From assembly GCF_004366075.1 (NCBI RefSeq), contig NZ_SODU01000001.1, positions 1,549,251 through 1,613,250 on the forward strand: a DNA stretch of 64,000 nt, read 5' to 3'. Below, piece by piece: positions 7,841 to 17,635 of the stretch. Position numbers and translations under genes: made by a program. Each line of letters starts with the position of its first letter. Positions within the stretch are counted from its first letter, which is position 1. Under the pieces are notes generated by a model. That model saw only the letters and a list, made by a program, of their open reading frames with translations, did no database searches and had not been told where the DNA came from. Origin of the DNA: Kribbella pratensis (GTDB lineage: Bacteria > Actinomycetota > Actinomycetes > Propionibacteriales > Kribbellaceae).

Positions 7841-8476
7841 TCAGCGGCGGAGCAGGCGGCGGAGGAGTAGGGCCAGGGTGGCTCCGATCAGGTAGGGGGC
7901 TGCGCGGCGCGCCAGGGCGGGGACGAGTGTGGTGCCGAGGTCCAGCGGGACAGCGTCGGTGTCCGGTGGGGCGCTGGTTGGCGATGACTGCTGTGCGGAA
8001 GGCTCGGTTGCCGCCGGGGGTTCTTCGGCAGCCGTGCTCAGCTTGGTGGTCAGGCAGGCGGTGAACTGGGCCAGGAGTTTGTCGGACACGTCCTGGATCA
8101 GTCCGCGGCCGAACTGGGCCGGGCGGCCGGTGATCGTGAGGTCTGTGTCGACGGCGACCTCGGTGACCCCGGAGTCCGTGCCGGTCAGGCGGGCGGTGAC
8201 CCGAGCCGTCGCCGTACCGTTGCCGCGCTTGTCCTTGCCCTTGGCCTCGATCACGGCGTGATGGTCGGACTCGTCCCGCTCGAGGAACGTGCCGGTGCCG
8301 TTGTACTGCAGCGACACCGGCCCGAGCTTGACCTTGCACGAGCCGGTGAATTCGTCACCCTCGTGCGTCGCCAGGGTGGCGCCGGGGAAACACGGCACCA
8401 CCCGTTCGAGGTCGTTGAACGCGGCCCAGGTCTCCTCCACGGGCGCCGGTACGACGAACCTGTGCTCGAGCTTCAC
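7841..8476 (-). CDS. CO dehydrogenase subunit G-like (CoxG) SRPBCC protein
   Basis: A 211-residue protein with a START/SRPBCC fold in residues 1-145 (KLEHRFVVPAPVEETWAAFN, VPCFPGATL, GSCKVKLGPV). A Pro/Ala/Ser-rich linker and a C-terminal hydrophobic helix (YLIGATLALLLRRLLRR) follow, so it is anchored to the membrane. CoxG-type proteins recruit the molybdenum hydroxylase to the membrane, where electrons enter the respiratory chain. It is the last gene of the operon; its GTG start overlaps the stop of the FAD subunit gene (GTGA). Confidence 0.87.
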   Translation of the reverse strand: MKLEHRFVVPAPVEETWAAFNDLERVVPCFPGATLATHEGDEFTGSCKVKLGPVSLQYNGTGTFLERDESDHHAVIEAKGKDKRGNGTATARVTARLTGTDSGVTEVAVDTDLTITGRPAQFGRGLIQDVSDKLLAQFTACLTTKLSTAAEEPPAATEPSAQQSSPTSAPPDTDAVPLDLGTTLVPALARRAAPYLIGATLALLLRRLLRR

Positions 8477-9327
8477 GCCGTACCTGCCGCGGCCAGGACC
8501 GCCCGCCGGGTGAGCACCGTGGCGAGATGTCGCCGGTAGTCCGCGTCACCGTTGAGGTCGCTCCCCGGTGACGTCCCGTCCGCCGCCCGCGCCGCAGCCT
8601 CGCGAACGGCCTCCGCGGTCGCGGGCTGCCCCACCAGCGCAGCCTCGACCGCAGTCGCCCGGACCGGGGCCGGGCCCATGTTGCCGAGACCGACCCGCGC
8701 TTCCGCGATCGAGTCGCCGTCCAGCCGTACCGCGGCCGCGACCGAGACGATCGACCAGGCCTGCGCGACCCGGTTGAACTTCTCGTAGTGCGCGCCCCAC
8801 CCGGTGTACTTCGGCACCCGGACCTCGACCAGCAACTCGTCCTCGCCGACCGCCGTACTGAACATGCCCTGGAAGAACTCCGTGGCGGGCACCGTACGCC
8901 GGCCGTCCGCCCCGGCGATCACGAACGACGCGTCCAGCGCGACCGCGACCGCGGGCAGGTCCGCCGCCGGATCCGCATGCGCCAGCGACCCGCCGAACGT
9001 CCCGCGGTGCCGGACCTGCGGATCCCCGACCGTTGCCGTGGCCAACGAAATCAGCCGAGCGTGCTCACTGACCAGCGGATCCGACTGCACCGTACTGTGC
9101 GGAGTCATCGCGCCGATCACCAGCGCGTCGCCGTCGTCCCGCACGCCGTGCAGCTCGTCGATCTTCTGAATGTCGACAATCACCTCAGGGGCCGCCAGCC
9201 GCAACCGCAGCGCCGGCATCAGGCTCTGCCCGCCCGCCAGCACCTTCGCGTCGTCGTGCTCGCGCAGCAACCCGAGCGCCTCGTCCACGCTCGTCGGGCT
9301 GAAGTACTCGAACGCCGCCGGAATCAT
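8473..9327 (-). CDS. molybdenum hydroxylase FAD-binding medium subunit (CoxM/CutM type)
   Basis: A 284-residue flavoprotein that carries electrons from the [2Fe-2S] subunit to the acceptor. FAD motifs are AGGQSLMPAL (residues 31-40) and TFGGSLAHADPAAD (110-123), followed by the C-terminal CO_deh_flav domain (LLVEVRVPKYTG onward). The start is ATG 9327 ([11 protein letters not shown]), overlapping the large-subunit stop by four bases; longer frames upstream are antisense-free extensions without family support. It is the third of four subunit genes in the order S-L-M-G. Confidence 0.92.
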   Translation of the reverse strand: MIPAAFEYFSPTSVDEALGLLREHDDAKVLAGGQSLMPALRLRLAAPEVIVDIQKIDELHGVRDDGDALVIGAMTPHSTVQSDPLVSEHARLISLATATVGDPQVRHRGTFGGSLAHADPAADLPAVAVALDASFVIAGADGRRTVPATEFFQGMFSTAVGEDELLVEVRVPKYTGWGAHYEKFNRVAQAWSIVSVAAAVRLDGDSIAEARVGLGNMGPAPVRATAVEAALVGQPATAEAVREAAARAADGTSPGSDLNGDADYRRHLATVLTRRAVLAAAGTA

Positions 9328-11735
9328 GACCGCGCCTCCTTCTGCTGGGCACCTTCCTGGGCACCTTGCTGGATCGCCTTCCAGACCCGGTACGGAGTAC
9401 ACGGCATCTGCACATCCGTGACCCCGAGCGGCCGCAACGCGTCGACAATCGCATTGACGACAGCCGGCGTCGACGCGATGGTCCCGGCCTCGCCGACGCC
9501 CTTCACGCCCAACTGGTTCGTCGTCGCGGGCGTCTCGGTCCGCGCCGTCTCGAACGCCGGTAGATCCGGCGCCCCCGGCACCAGGTACTGGTCGAACGAC
9601 CCGGTGACCAGCGTCCCGCCCTCGTCGTGCACCGCCTCCTCGAACAGCGCTTGCGCGATGCCCTGTGCGAGACCGCCGTGCACCTGCCCCTCGACGATCA
9701 TCGGGTTCACCACCACGCCGACATCGTCGACGCAGACGTACGAGCGGATCTTCGTCGCACCGGTCTCGGTGTCGACCTCGACCGCGCACAGATGCGTGCC
9801 GTGCGGGAACGAGAAGTCGTCCGGGTCGAGAGTCGCGTCGGCGTCCAGGCACGCTTCGGCCGAGCCGTCCAGCTTGTGCCCCTGGAAGACCGCGAACGCG
9901 AGCTCGGCCATCGTCATCCCGGCGTCGGTCCCGCGCACGCCGTACCGTCCGCCGCTGAAGTCGAGGTCGTCCGCGTTCGCCTCCAGCAGCTGCGCCGCGA
10001 TCGGCTTCGCCTTCTCGATCACCTTGTCCGCGGCGGCCAGCACCGCCATGCCGCCGACGGCCAGCGACCGCGACCCGTACGTGTCCAGCCCGCGTACGGC
10101 GACCTGCGTGTCTCCGTGCAGTACCTCGACATCCTCGAACGCCACGCCCAGCCGGTCCGCGACCAGCTGGCTCCACGCGGTCTCGTGTCCCTGGCCGTGC
10201 GGACTCGTCCCGGTGACGACCTCGACCTTCCCGGTCGGCAGCATCCGTACCGCGGCGTGCTCCCAGCCACCGCCGACGTACCCCATCGAACCGAGCCACC
10301 GCGACGGGGCCAGGCCGCACATCTCGGTGAACGTCGAGATGCCGATCCCGAGCTGCACCGGGTCGCCGGACTCGCGCCGCTTGCGTTGCTCGGCCCGCAG
10401 GTCGTCGTACCCGAACAGCTGGCGCGCCTTCGCGGTCGCGGCCTCGTAGTTGCCGGAGTCGTACCGCAGCCCGGACACCGTCGAGAACGGGAACTCCTCG
10501 TGCTTGATCCAGTTCCGCTCGCGGATCTCGAGAGCGTCGACGCCGACCCGGGCGGCGAGCTCGTCCATCAGCCGCTCGATCGCGTACGTCGCCTCGGGGC
10601 GGCCGGCGCCGCGGTACGCATCGGTCCACGTCTTGTTCGTGAACACGTTGGTGATGCCCAGGTGGTACGCCGGGAACTTGTAGATCCCGTTGTACATGAA
10701 GGCCCCGAGCAGCGGGATCGCCGACGTGACCAGGCCGAGGTACGCGCCCATGTCGGCGATCAGCTCGACCTTCAGCCCGGTGACCGTGCCGTCGGCGTTC
10801 GCGGCCAGCGTGACCTGCTGCCACTGGTCCCGGCCGTGGTGCGCGACCATCAACGACTCGGACCTGGTTTCGGTGTATTTACAGGGCTTCCCGGTACGCC
10901 GGGCCGCGATGACCGTGAGTACTTCCTCCGGGGTGAACTGCAGCTTGCCGCCGAAACCGCCGCCGACGTCCGGTGCGATCACCCGGATCTTGCTCTCGGG
11001 GATGCCGAGCACGAGCGCGATGAAGATCTTCACGAAATGCGGTACCTGGGTCGATGACCAGACGGTCATCTGTTCAGTTGTCGGATCGACGACAATCGAC
11101 CGCGGCTCCATGAACGCCGGGATCAGGCGCTGCTGGCGGAACTCCTTCTCGATCACGATGCCGCCGTCGCGGGCGGCCCCGATCGCCGCCTCGACGTCGC
11201 CACCGGTGCCCGACTCGGCCGAGTCGTACGACCACACCGCGGACACGTTCGTCCCGAGGTCCGGATGCGCGATCACCTCGTCGCGGGCGGCCGCCTTGAG
11301 TTCGAGGGCTGGTTCGAGCTCCTCGTAGTCGACGTCGACGAGGTCGGCGGCGTCGTTCGCCTCGGCCGCAGTACGGGCGATGACCATCGCGACGATCTCA
11401 CCGGCGAACGCGACGTGGTCGACCGCCATCGACGGATGCACGGGCGCCTTCTGGTCGGGGATGACGGCCCACGCGTTCGGCAGCGCGCCCTGCTCGTCGG
11501 CGATGTCGGCACCGGTGATCACGGCAACGACACCGGACGCCGCCTTGGCCGCCTCGGTGTCGATCGCCGTGATCCGGGCGTGCGCGAACGGGCTGCGCAC
11601 CATCGCGAGGTGCTGCAGGCCGGGCAGCACGATGTTGTCGGTCCAGCGGGTCCGGCCGGTGATCAGCCGGGCGTCCTCCTTGCGCCGGCGCGAGGCGCCG
11701 ATCTCGGTCGCCGGGCGTTCCTCGGTGGCGGTCAT
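9324..11735 (-). CDS. molybdopterin-binding large subunit, form II CoxL-like (xanthine dehydrogenase family)
   Basis: An 803-residue catalytic subunit binding the molybdopterin cytosine dinucleotide. The N terminus has [20 protein letters not shown], typical of CO dehydrogenase-type large subunits. The active-site loop reads AYRGAGR at about residues 373-379. This is the form II signature; true form I CO dehydrogenases carry AYRCSFR with the copper-binding Cys. The Gln-rich GGGFGGK and the late GVGEAGT motifs of the family are present. So the enzyme may not oxidise CO at all and could hydroxylate another small molecule. ATGA overlaps with both neighbours show translational coupling. Confidence 0.93.
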   Translation of the reverse strand: MTATEERPATEIGASRRRKEDARLITGRTRWTDNIVLPGLQHLAMVRSPFAHARITAIDTEAAKAASGVVAVITGADIADEQGALPNAWAVIPDQKAPVHPSMAVDHVAFAGEIVAMVIARTAAEANDAADLVDVDYEELEPALELKAAARDEVIAHPDLGTNVSAVWSYDSAESGTGGDVEAAIGAARDGGIVIEKEFRQQRLIPAFMEPRSIVVDPTTEQMTVWSSTQVPHFVKIFIALVLGIPESKIRVIAPDVGGGFGGKLQFTPEEVLTVIAARRTGKPCKYTETRSESLMVAHHGRDQWQQVTLAANADGTVTGLKVELIADMGAYLGLVTSAIPLLGAFMYNGIYKFPAYHLGITNVFTNKTWTDAYRGAGRPEATYAIERLMDELAARVGVDALEIRERNWIKHEEFPFSTVSGLRYDSGNYEAATAKARQLFGYDDLRAEQRKRRESGDPVQLGIGISTFTEMCGLAPSRWLGSMGYVGGGWEHAAVRMLPTGKVEVVTGTSPHGQGHETAWSQLVADRLGVAFEDVEVLHGDTQVAVRGLDTYGSRSLAVGGMAVLAAADKVIEKAKPIAAQLLEANADDLDFSGGRYGVRGTDAGMTMAELAFAVFQGHKLDGSAEACLDADATLDPDDFSFPHGTHLCAVEVDTETGATKIRSYVCVDDVGVVVNPMIVEGQVHGGLAQGIAQALFEEAVHDEGGTLVTGSFDQYLVPGAPDLPAFETARTETPATTNQLGVKGVGEAGTIASTPAVVNAIVDALRPLGVTDVQMPCTPYRVWKAIQQGAQEGAQQKEARS

Positions 11736-12241
11736 TGCGCACCTCCGACCGCGCTGTGCTGGGCTGCTGCGGGTGCTGCGGGTGCCGCAGCTGCTGCCGC
11801 CTGGACGGCCTTGACGATGTTCTGGTAGCCGGTGCAGCGGCAGAGGTTGCCCTCGAGCCCGTGCCGGATGTCCTCGTCGCTCGGATTCGGATTGTCTGCA
11901 ATCAGATCGATGGATTGCATGATCATGCCTGGCGTGCAGTATCCGCACTGCAAGGCGTGGTTCTCGTGGAAGGCCTGCTGCATCGGGTGCAGCTCGCCGT
12001 TCGTCGCGAGCCCTTCGATGGTGGTGATCTCATGACCGTCGGCCTGGACCGCGAGCAACGAGCAGGACTTCACACTCCGCCCGTCCAGGTGAACCGTGCA
12101 GGCGCCGCAGTTGCCGGTGTCGCAGCCGACCACAGTGCCCGTCTTCCCCAGTTGCTCGCGCAGATACAGCACGAGCAGCGTGCGCGGCTCCACCTCGTCG
12201 GTGAAGCTGCTTCCGTCGACCTTGACCGTGATCCGGGTCAT
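11732..12241 (-). CDS. [2Fe-2S] small subunit of the molybdenum hydroxylase (CoxS type)
   Basis: A 169-residue subunit with two [2Fe-2S] domains. Plant-type cluster ligands are Cys40, Cys45, Cys48 ([12 protein letters not shown]) and Cys60; the second cluster is held by Cys99, Cys102 (QCGYCTPGM) and Cys134, Cys136 ([11 protein letters not shown]). The tail of about 25 residues is Ala/Pro rich. I chose ATG 12241 ([10 protein letters not shown]) because of the GGAGG 8 bases upstream; a longer frame is open. It is the first structural gene, separated from the XdhC-like gene by 85 bases that may hold an internal promoter. Confidence 0.94.
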   Translation of the reverse strand: MTRITVKVDGSSFTDEVEPRTLLVLYLREQLGKTGTVVGCDTGNCGACTVHLDGRSVKSCSLLAVQADGHEITTIEGLATNGELHPMQQAFHENHALQCGYCTPGMIMQSIDLIADNPNPSDEDIRHGLEGNLCRCTGYQNIVKAVQAAAAAAPAAPAAAQHSAVGGAQ

Positions 12242-12326
12242 CGCCCCGCCTCCAGATGTCAGCAATCGCCGTACTTTTGATCCTGCTCCTGTTGTGATGT
12301 GGACCACAAGAGTCGGTCAGTGCTGA

Positions 12327-13514
12327 TCAGTGGTGGATCGGCCCCGCTGCCGCGGAGAGTCGTTGCCCGGCGCCACCCCACCGCTGGGCGATGATCTCGG
12401 CGGCGATGCTCACCGCGGTCTCCTCCGGTGTCCGCGCGCCGAGGTCCAGACCGATCGGGCTCGCGAGTCGCGCCACCTCTTCCTCGGTCAGCCCGGCCTC
12501 CCGCAACCGCTTCAGCCGGTCGTCGTGCGTACGCCGCGATCCCATCGCGCCGATGTAGGCGACCTGCGGCAGCCGCAACGCGACCTCCAGCAGCGGTACG
12601 TCGAACTTCGGGTCATGCGTCAGTACGCAGATCACCGTCCGGTCGTCGATCCGGCCGGCCGCCACCTCACCGGACAGGTACCGGTGCGGCCAGTCCACGA
12701 CCACGTCGTCCGCGGACGGGAACCGCGACGCGGTGGCGAACACCGCCCGCGCGTCGCACACGGTCACGCGGTACCCGAGGAACGACCCGAGCCGCGCGAC
12801 CGCCGCCGCGAAGTCGATCGCCCCGAACACCAGCATCCGCGGCACCGGCGCGTACGACGACACGAAGACCCGCATCCCTTCTCCCCGCCGCTGCCCGTCC
12901 GGCCCGTACTCCAACGTCTCCGATCGTCCGTTTGCCAACAATCCACGCGCATCATCTAGCACCGCATCATCAGCCCGATCCGACCCAAGACTTCCCCGCG
13001 CCGCCGCACCCGCCCCAGCGCCGCTCGCCTCCGCGCTAGCAGTGCTAGCTCTCGGCGTCGGGGTCTCGGTGGTCGGCTCTGGACGGATGATCAGGCGGCG
13101 GCCGACCCTCTTCGGGTCGGGATGTGCGACGACCGTCGCGACCGCGACCGGGCGGCCGTCGGCGATGTCCGCTGCGACCTCCGCCAGTTCCGGGAACGTC
13201 GTACGGTCAACCTTCTCGACGAACACGTCGATGATGCCGCCGCAGGTGAGTCCGACCGCGAACGCCGACTCGTCGCTCACGCCGTACCGCTGCAGCACGG
13301 GCTCGCCCGACTCGAGGATCTCCTCGCCGAGCTGGTACACCGCGCCCTCGACGCACCCGCCCGACACGCTGCCGACCACCTCCAGCTCAGGGCCGACCAG
13401 CATCACCGCACCCGGCGGCCGGGGTGCCGAGTCGAACGTCGCGACAACGGTGCCAACGGCAACCGATTCGCCGGCCTGCCACCACGCCAGCAACTTGTCG
13501 AGCACGTCACGCAT
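12327..13514 (-). CDS. XdhC/CoxI-family molybdenum hydroxylase maturation protein
   Basis: A 395-residue accessory protein that binds and sulfurates or delivers molybdenum cofactor to the apo-enzyme. The N-terminal XdhC_CoxI domain shows VATFDSAPRPPGAVM, GSVSGGCVEGAVY and GLTCGG; the C-terminal Rossmann-like XdhC_C domain shows MLVFGAIDFAAAVARLG, TVCDARAVFATA and YIGAMGSRRTHDDR. Between them lies an unusual Thr/Ala/Ser/Gly-rich linker of about 40 residues, with a GCTAGC duplication in the DNA (near 13036-13051). The start is ATG 13514, overlapping the vWA gene by eight bases. Confidence 0.9.
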   Translation of the reverse strand: MRDVLDKLLAWWQAGESVAVGTVVATFDSAPRPPGAVMLVGPELEVVGSVSGGCVEGAVYQLGEEILESGEPVLQRYGVSDESAFAVGLTCGGIIDVFVEKVDRTTFPELAEVAADIADGRPVAVATVVAHPDPKRVGRRLIIRPEPTTETPTPRASTASAEASGAGAGAAARGSLGSDRADDAVLDDARGLLANGRSETLEYGPDGQRRGEGMRVFVSSYAPVPRMLVFGAIDFAAAVARLGSFLGYRVTVCDARAVFATASRFPSADDVVVDWPHRYLSGEVAAGRIDDRTVICVLTHDPKFDVPLLEVALRLPQVAYIGAMGSRRTHDDRLKRLREAGLTEEEVARLASPIGLDLGARTPEETAVSIAAEIIAQRWGGAGQRLSAAAGPIHH

Positions 13515-14595
13515 CCGCCACCACCTCCAGGAGTTCGGCGAAGCTGGCCAAGCTGTGCCCGGCAACGAGGTCGTCCAGGTGCGGCAGTACGGCGACGATC
13601 CCGGCCTGCACCGGCTCGTATCCCCGCTTGCCGCGATGCGGATTCAGCCACACCACCCGATGCGCCAACCCGGCCAGCCGCTGCAGTTGCGCACCGAGCA
13701 GCGACGCGTCGCCGCGCTCCCACCCGTCACTGCACACCACGACGACGGCCCGTCGCGCCGTACCGCGTTGACCCCAGCGATCCAGGAACACCTTCAGCAC
13801 CTCCCCCAGCCGTGTCCCACCCGACCAGTCCGGTACGACGTCCCCCGCCAACCGCAACGCGAACTCAGGATCGCGGCGCCGCAGGGCCGGGGTGACGCGG
13901 GTGAGCCGCGTGCCGATCGTGAAGACCTCGACCGACCGCGGCGCCTGCTGGACCATCACGTGCGCGAGCCGCAGCAGACTGTCGGCGTACGGGCGCATGG
14001 AGCCGGAGACATCGATCAGTACGACGACGCGCCGCGGCCGGACGCTCCGGCGGCGGTAGCGGACACGGCCCGGTTCGCCGACCTGGCGCAGTTGGGCACG
14101 CAACGTGCGGCGCGGGTCGATCTCGCCGCGATGGGACGGGCGGCGACGATTCGCGCGGCGCATCGGGGTCTGCGGGCGGAGGGTCCCGAAGAGGCGGGCG
14201 AGTTCGGCGCGGTCGGCGGCCGACAGTTCGGCGACGTCGCGGTGCCTGAGGACTTCCGTCGTACTGGCGGAGACGTTGAGAGTGTGGTCGCCCTCGGTCT
14301 CGTCGGCGCCTTCGCCGAGGTTGGCCTGAACGGAGGGCTGTGGGGTGCGGCTCGGGACGACGCCGCGCGATCGGTCGCCGGTGAACCAGGCCGCGAACAC
14401 CTCGTCGTACCTCGCGGTGTCGTCGGGGCCGCTGCAGAGTGCGGCGCGGCCGGCCCAGTACACGTCCGCGGTCAGGGTGGCGTCGAGAGAAGCAACGGCT
14501 TGCAGGAAGAGGTGCACCCGATCGGCCGTGACCGCAAGTCCGGCGTGCCGAAGCGCAGTAGCAAACCCTGCAAGCGCCAGATCTGGAGCTGCCAT
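13507..14595 (-). CDS. vWA-domain CoxE-like maturation protein
   Basis: A 362-residue protein of the VWA-CoxE family. The C-terminal half holds the von Willebrand A domain with the MIDAS motif VLIDVSGSMRPYADSLLR and a second Asp in VVVCSDGWERGD. The arginine-rich middle segment is typical of CoxE. With the adjacent MoxR AAA+ ATPase it should form a chaperone pair that remodels the hydroxylase during metal insertion, as described for CoxD/CoxE of Oligotropha. The ATG at 14595 is seven bases beyond the MoxR stop. Confidence 0.88.
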   Translation of the reverse strand: MAAPDLALAGFATALRHAGLAVTADRVHLFLQAVASLDATLTADVYWAGRAALCSGPDDTARYDEVFAAWFTGDRSRGVVPSRTPQPSVQANLGEGADETEGDHTLNVSASTTEVLRHRDVAELSAADRAELARLFGTLRPQTPMRRANRRRPSHRGEIDPRRTLRAQLRQVGEPGRVRYRRRSVRPRRVVVLIDVSGSMRPYADSLLRLAHVMVQQAPRSVEVFTIGTRLTRVTPALRRRDPEFALRLAGDVVPDWSGGTRLGEVLKVFLDRWGQRGTARRAVVVVCSDGWERGDASLLGAQLQRLAGLAHRVVWLNPHRGKRGYEPVQAGIVAVLPHLDDLVAGHSLASFAELLEVVADA

Positions 14596-14602
14596 TGGGG
14601 TC

Positions 14603-15520
14603 TCAGCTCGCCAGCAGGCGGTCGAGGGATTCGCGGACGCGGTCGGTGTCCTCGCGGTACTTGAGGACCGCCCCGAGGGTCGCGGCTGCCGTCTCGACAT
14701 CGAGTACATCGGCGCCGAGCGCATCGAGCGCGCGCGCCCAGTCGAGCGTTTCCGCGACACCGGGCGGCTTGAGCAGATCGAGCTCACGCATCCGCTGCAC
14801 CGATCGAGTGACCTGCTCGGCAAGCCGCGCGGACACCGCAGGCAGCCGGGTCCGGACGATCTCGATCTCGCGTGCCAGACCCGGATGGTCGATCCAGTGG
14901 TACAGGCACCGTCGCTTGAGCGCGTCATGCACCTCGCGGGTCCGGTTCGAGGTCAGCACGACGATCGGCGGCACCTCAGCGGTGATCGTGCCGAGCTCCG
15001 GAATCGTCACCTCGTACGTCGAAAGCACCTCGAGCAGGAACGCCTCGAACTCGTCGTCGGCACGGTCGATCTCGTCGACGAGCAGTACGGCTGGACTTTC
15101 GCGGAGGGCCCGCAGTACCGGACGGGACAGCAGGAACCGTTCGTCGAAAAGGCTCTTCTCGACCTCTTCGACCGCCGCGTCGGAACTGGTCGCCTCGACG
15201 GTGCGCAGATGCAGGATCTGGCGCGGAAAGTCCCAGTCGTAGAGCGCCTGCGAGGCGTCGATGCCCTCGTAGCACTGCAGCCGGATCAGGTCCAGGTCGA
15301 GCGCCTCGGCGATGGCGCCCGCGAGCGAGGTCTTGCCGGTGCCCGGCTCGCCTTCCAGCAGCAACGGGCGATGCAGCGCGAGCGCGAGATACCCGACCGT
15401 GGCCAAGCCCTCTCCGGCTAGATACCCGGTCGCCCGCAGACACTCGGCAAGCTCAGCCGCCGAGCCGACGGCACTCACTCCTTCAGCATTCACCCACTTC
15501 CCACGGTTGCCAACCCTCAC
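14603..15520 (-). CDS. MoxR-type AAA+ ATPase (CoxD-like)
   Basis: A 305-residue AAA+ ATPase of the MoxR group. The Walker A motif is GEPGTGKTS, the Walker B motif AVLLVDEIDRAD, sensor 1 is VLTSNRTRE, and an Arg finger/lid region follows (ALKRRCLYHWIDHP). By analogy with CoxD it powers maturation of the molybdenum hydroxylase active site together with the vWA partner encoded next to it. The GTG start overlaps the stop of the MobA-like gene (GTGA); an internal GTG nine codons further is the alternative. Confidence 0.9.
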   Translation of the reverse strand: MRVGNRGKWVNAEGVSAVGSAAELAECLRATGYLAGEGLATVGYLALALHRPLLLEGEPGTGKTSLAGAIAEALDLDLIRLQCYEGIDASQALYDWDFPRQILHLRTVEATSSDAAVEEVEKSLFDERFLLSRPVLRALRESPAVLLVDEIDRADDEFEAFLLEVLSTYEVTIPELGTITAEVPPIVVLTSNRTREVHDALKRRCLYHWIDHPGLAREIEIVRTRLPAVSARLAEQVTRSVQRMRELDLLKPPGVAETLDWARALDALGADVLDVETAAATLGAVLKYREDTDRVRESLDRLLAS

Positions 15521-16092
15521 CCGTGCCCCGGCGGGAGCTCCCCGACCGTGTCGACGTCCTCCCCGTCACCCACATCCCCGCACTCGACCAGGACCACCTC
15601 GTGTTCCCGCAGGTAGCCCCGAGCCCCCTCGTCGCCCCGCGCCGACGCGATCACCCCGTCCCAATGCGCCCGCCCGATCAGCACCGGATGCCCCGGCACA
15701 CCCCGGTACGTCGCCCGCACCAGAGCGTCCTCGCCGACGCGGTCCGCAACCCGCCGTACAGCGGCCGCCGTCAGCCCCGGCACGTCCACCGTCGCCACGA
15801 GTACCGCGTCCGACAACGTGTCAGTTGAGCGAAGGCCCGCACGGAGGGACGCCCCCATCCCCTCGTCCCAATCGGTTGCCTCGACAACCTCGACCGGCTC
15901 GTCGGACAGTTCCGCGCGCACCTGATCCGCGGACGCTCCCACGACCACGACAACGGGCGAGCAGCCGGCCTCGGTGAGTAGACGGGACGTACGGACCACC
16001 CACGTCACCCCGTCAGCGTCCCGGACGAGCGCTTTCGGCGTACCCATCCGCCGCCCGGCCCCCGCGGCGAGCACCAGCCCCGCGATCTTCAC
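15517..16092 (-). CDS. MobA-like NTP transferase, molybdenum cofactor cytidylyltransferase (MocA type)
   Basis: A 191-residue nucleotidyltransferase. The opening GLVLAAGAGRRMGTPKAL is the nucleotide-binding signature, followed by DWDEGMGASLRAGL and VATVDVPGLT (metal-binding Asp) and GHPVLIG. Members next to xanthine or CO dehydrogenase genes make molybdopterin cytosine dinucleotide, the cofactor needed by the large subunit encoded downstream. It is the first gene of the minus-strand operon 16092-7841 and is divergent from nadA, from which it is separated by 82 bases that must carry both promoters. Confidence 0.88.
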   Translation of the reverse strand: MKIAGLVLAAGAGRRMGTPKALVRDADGVTWVVRTSRLLTEAGCSPVVVVVGASADQVRAELSDEPVEVVEATDWDEGMGASLRAGLRSTDTLSDAVLVATVDVPGLTAAAVRRVADRVGEDALVRATYRGVPGHPVLIGRAHWDGVIASARGDEGARGYLREHEVVLVECGDVGDGEDVDTVGELPPGHG

Positions 16093-16174
16093 ACCAGGAC
16101 TGTACTGATTTCACACTCTGAGCAGTGACGTGCCCCACGCGGCGCACCGCGATCGGCGTGCGACGATATCTGAC

Positions 16175-17356
16175 GTGACGACGATCGCAGACGGCTCGAA
16201 GTCCCTTCCGTTGCTGTTCCTCGGGCAGAACACCGACCCGCACTCCGAGCGCGGTGTCGAGTGCCCGGGCGCGCTCCCGCCGGCGTCCGACCCGGACCTG
16301 GTCGAGCGGGCGCTGAAGGCGAAGGCGGCGCTCGGTGACCAGGTGTTCGTGCTCGGGCACCACTACCAGCGCGACGAGGTGATCCAGTTCGCGGACGTCA
16401 CCGGTGACTCGTTCAAGCTCGCCCGCGACGCGGCGGCCCGCCCGGACGCGCCGTACATCGTGTTCTGCGGTGTGCACTTCATGGCGGAGTCCGCGGACAT
16501 CCTCACCAACGACGAGCAGACGGTGATCCTGCCGGACCTCGCGGCCGGCTGCTCGATGGCGGACATGGCGCGCATCCAGCAGGTCGAGGCCGCGTGGGAC
16601 GCGCTCGCCGACGCCGGCGTCGCGGACGTGACGGTGCCGGTCACCTACATGAACTCCAGCGCCGACATCAAGGCGTTCTGCGGCCGCAACGGCGGCGTCG
16701 TGTGTACGTCGAGCAACGCGGAGACCGCGCTCAACTGGGCGTTCGAGCAGGGCGAGAAGGTGCTCTTCCTCCCGGATCAGCACCTCGGCCGCAACACCGC
16801 CGTACTGCAGCTGGGACTGTCGCTCGACGACTGCGTGGTCTACGACCCGCACAAGCCGAACGGCGGCCTCACGAACGAGCAGCTCGCGGCCGCGAAGATG
16901 ATCCTGTGGCGCGGGCACTGCTCGGTGCACGGCCGGTTCACCCCCGAATCGGTCGACGACGTCCGCTCGCGGGTCCCCGGCGTGAACGTGATCGTCCACC
17001 CCGAGTGCCGCCACGAGGTGGTCACGAAGGCGGATCAGGTCGGCTCCACGGAGTACATCATCAATGCCCTGGAAACCGCCGAACCCGGTACGTCGTGGGC
17101 CGTCGGCACCGAGCTCAACCTGGTCCAGCGCCTCGCGAAGCAGCACACCGACAAGAACATCGTCTTCCTCGACAAGACGGTCTGCTACTGCGCCACGATG
17201 AACCGCATCGACCTCCCGCACTTCGTCTGGGCCCTGGAGAACCTCGTAGCCGGTCACGTCGTCAACCCCATCAAGGTGGACGCCGACACCCAGCACTACG
17301 CCAAGGTTGCCCTCGACCGAATGCTCGCCCTCCCCGGCAAAACCGCCCGCGACTGA
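16175..17356 (+). CDS. nadA: quinolinate synthase A
   Basis: A 393-residue [4Fe-4S] enzyme that condenses iminoaspartate with dihydroxyacetone phosphate to quinolinate in de novo NAD synthesis. The start is taken at GTG 16175 (VTTIADGSK), avoiding an unlikely 15-residue extension. It shows LGHHYQRDEVIQFADVTGDS, then the three cluster cysteine regions FCGVHFMAES, VHPECRHEV and VCYCATMN, and NSSADIKAFCG for substrate binding. It is the long form with an extra N-terminal segment common in actinobacteria. The usual partners nadB and nadC are not adjacent here. Confidence 0.95.
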   Translation: MTTIADGSKSLPLLFLGQNTDPHSERGVECPGALPPASDPDLVERALKAKAALGDQVFVLGHHYQRDEVIQFADVTGDSFKLARDAAARPDAPYIVFCGVHFMAESADILTNDEQTVILPDLAAGCSMADMARIQQVEAAWDALADAGVADVTVPVTYMNSSADIKAFCGRNGGVVCTSSNAETALNWAFEQGEKVLFLPDQHLGRNTAVLQLGLSLDDCVVYDPHKPNGGLTNEQLAAAKMILWRGHCSVHGRFTPESVDDVRSRVPGVNVIVHPECRHEVVTKADQVGSTEYIINALETAEPGTSWAVGTELNLVQRLAKQHTDKNIVFLDKTVCYCATMNRIDLPHFVWALENLVAGHVVNPIKVDADTQHYAKVALDRMLALPGKTARD

Positions 17357-17635
17357 GCTTCACCCCCTCCCGCGTTCCGGTCGGCGTCAGGCGGCCTGGC
17401 CGGACTGGGCGAACGCTTGCCGGAGGCTCGTTGCGAGCCGCACTGGACGGTCGAGCTGTGATGCTTCCGGGCCAGAACTCGGTCAGTTCCAGCAGACGAC
17501 GTACCCCCTCCTCACCCGTCCGCTCGGAGTGCCGCGTCGATGCTCACGACAGCCTGCTCGAACGACGTCGTACAGGCGGACTCGACCGCCGCACGGGACG
17601 CGCTCGTTGCCAACCGGGCGCCTGCGGGGGTGGGG

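Noticed and set aside
8788-10449. 553-codon plus-strand frame across the medium and large hydroxylase subunits
   Set aside because: It crosses a real gene junction and has Ser/Thr/Pro-rich shadow composition; the minus strand encodes two recognised enzymes.
17357-17635. Possible gene fragments between nadA and the GT4 gene
   Set aside because: Short minus-strand frames look helix-like (for example RLATSLRQAFAQSG) but none has a start, ribosome-binding site or recognisable family, so no feature is called.
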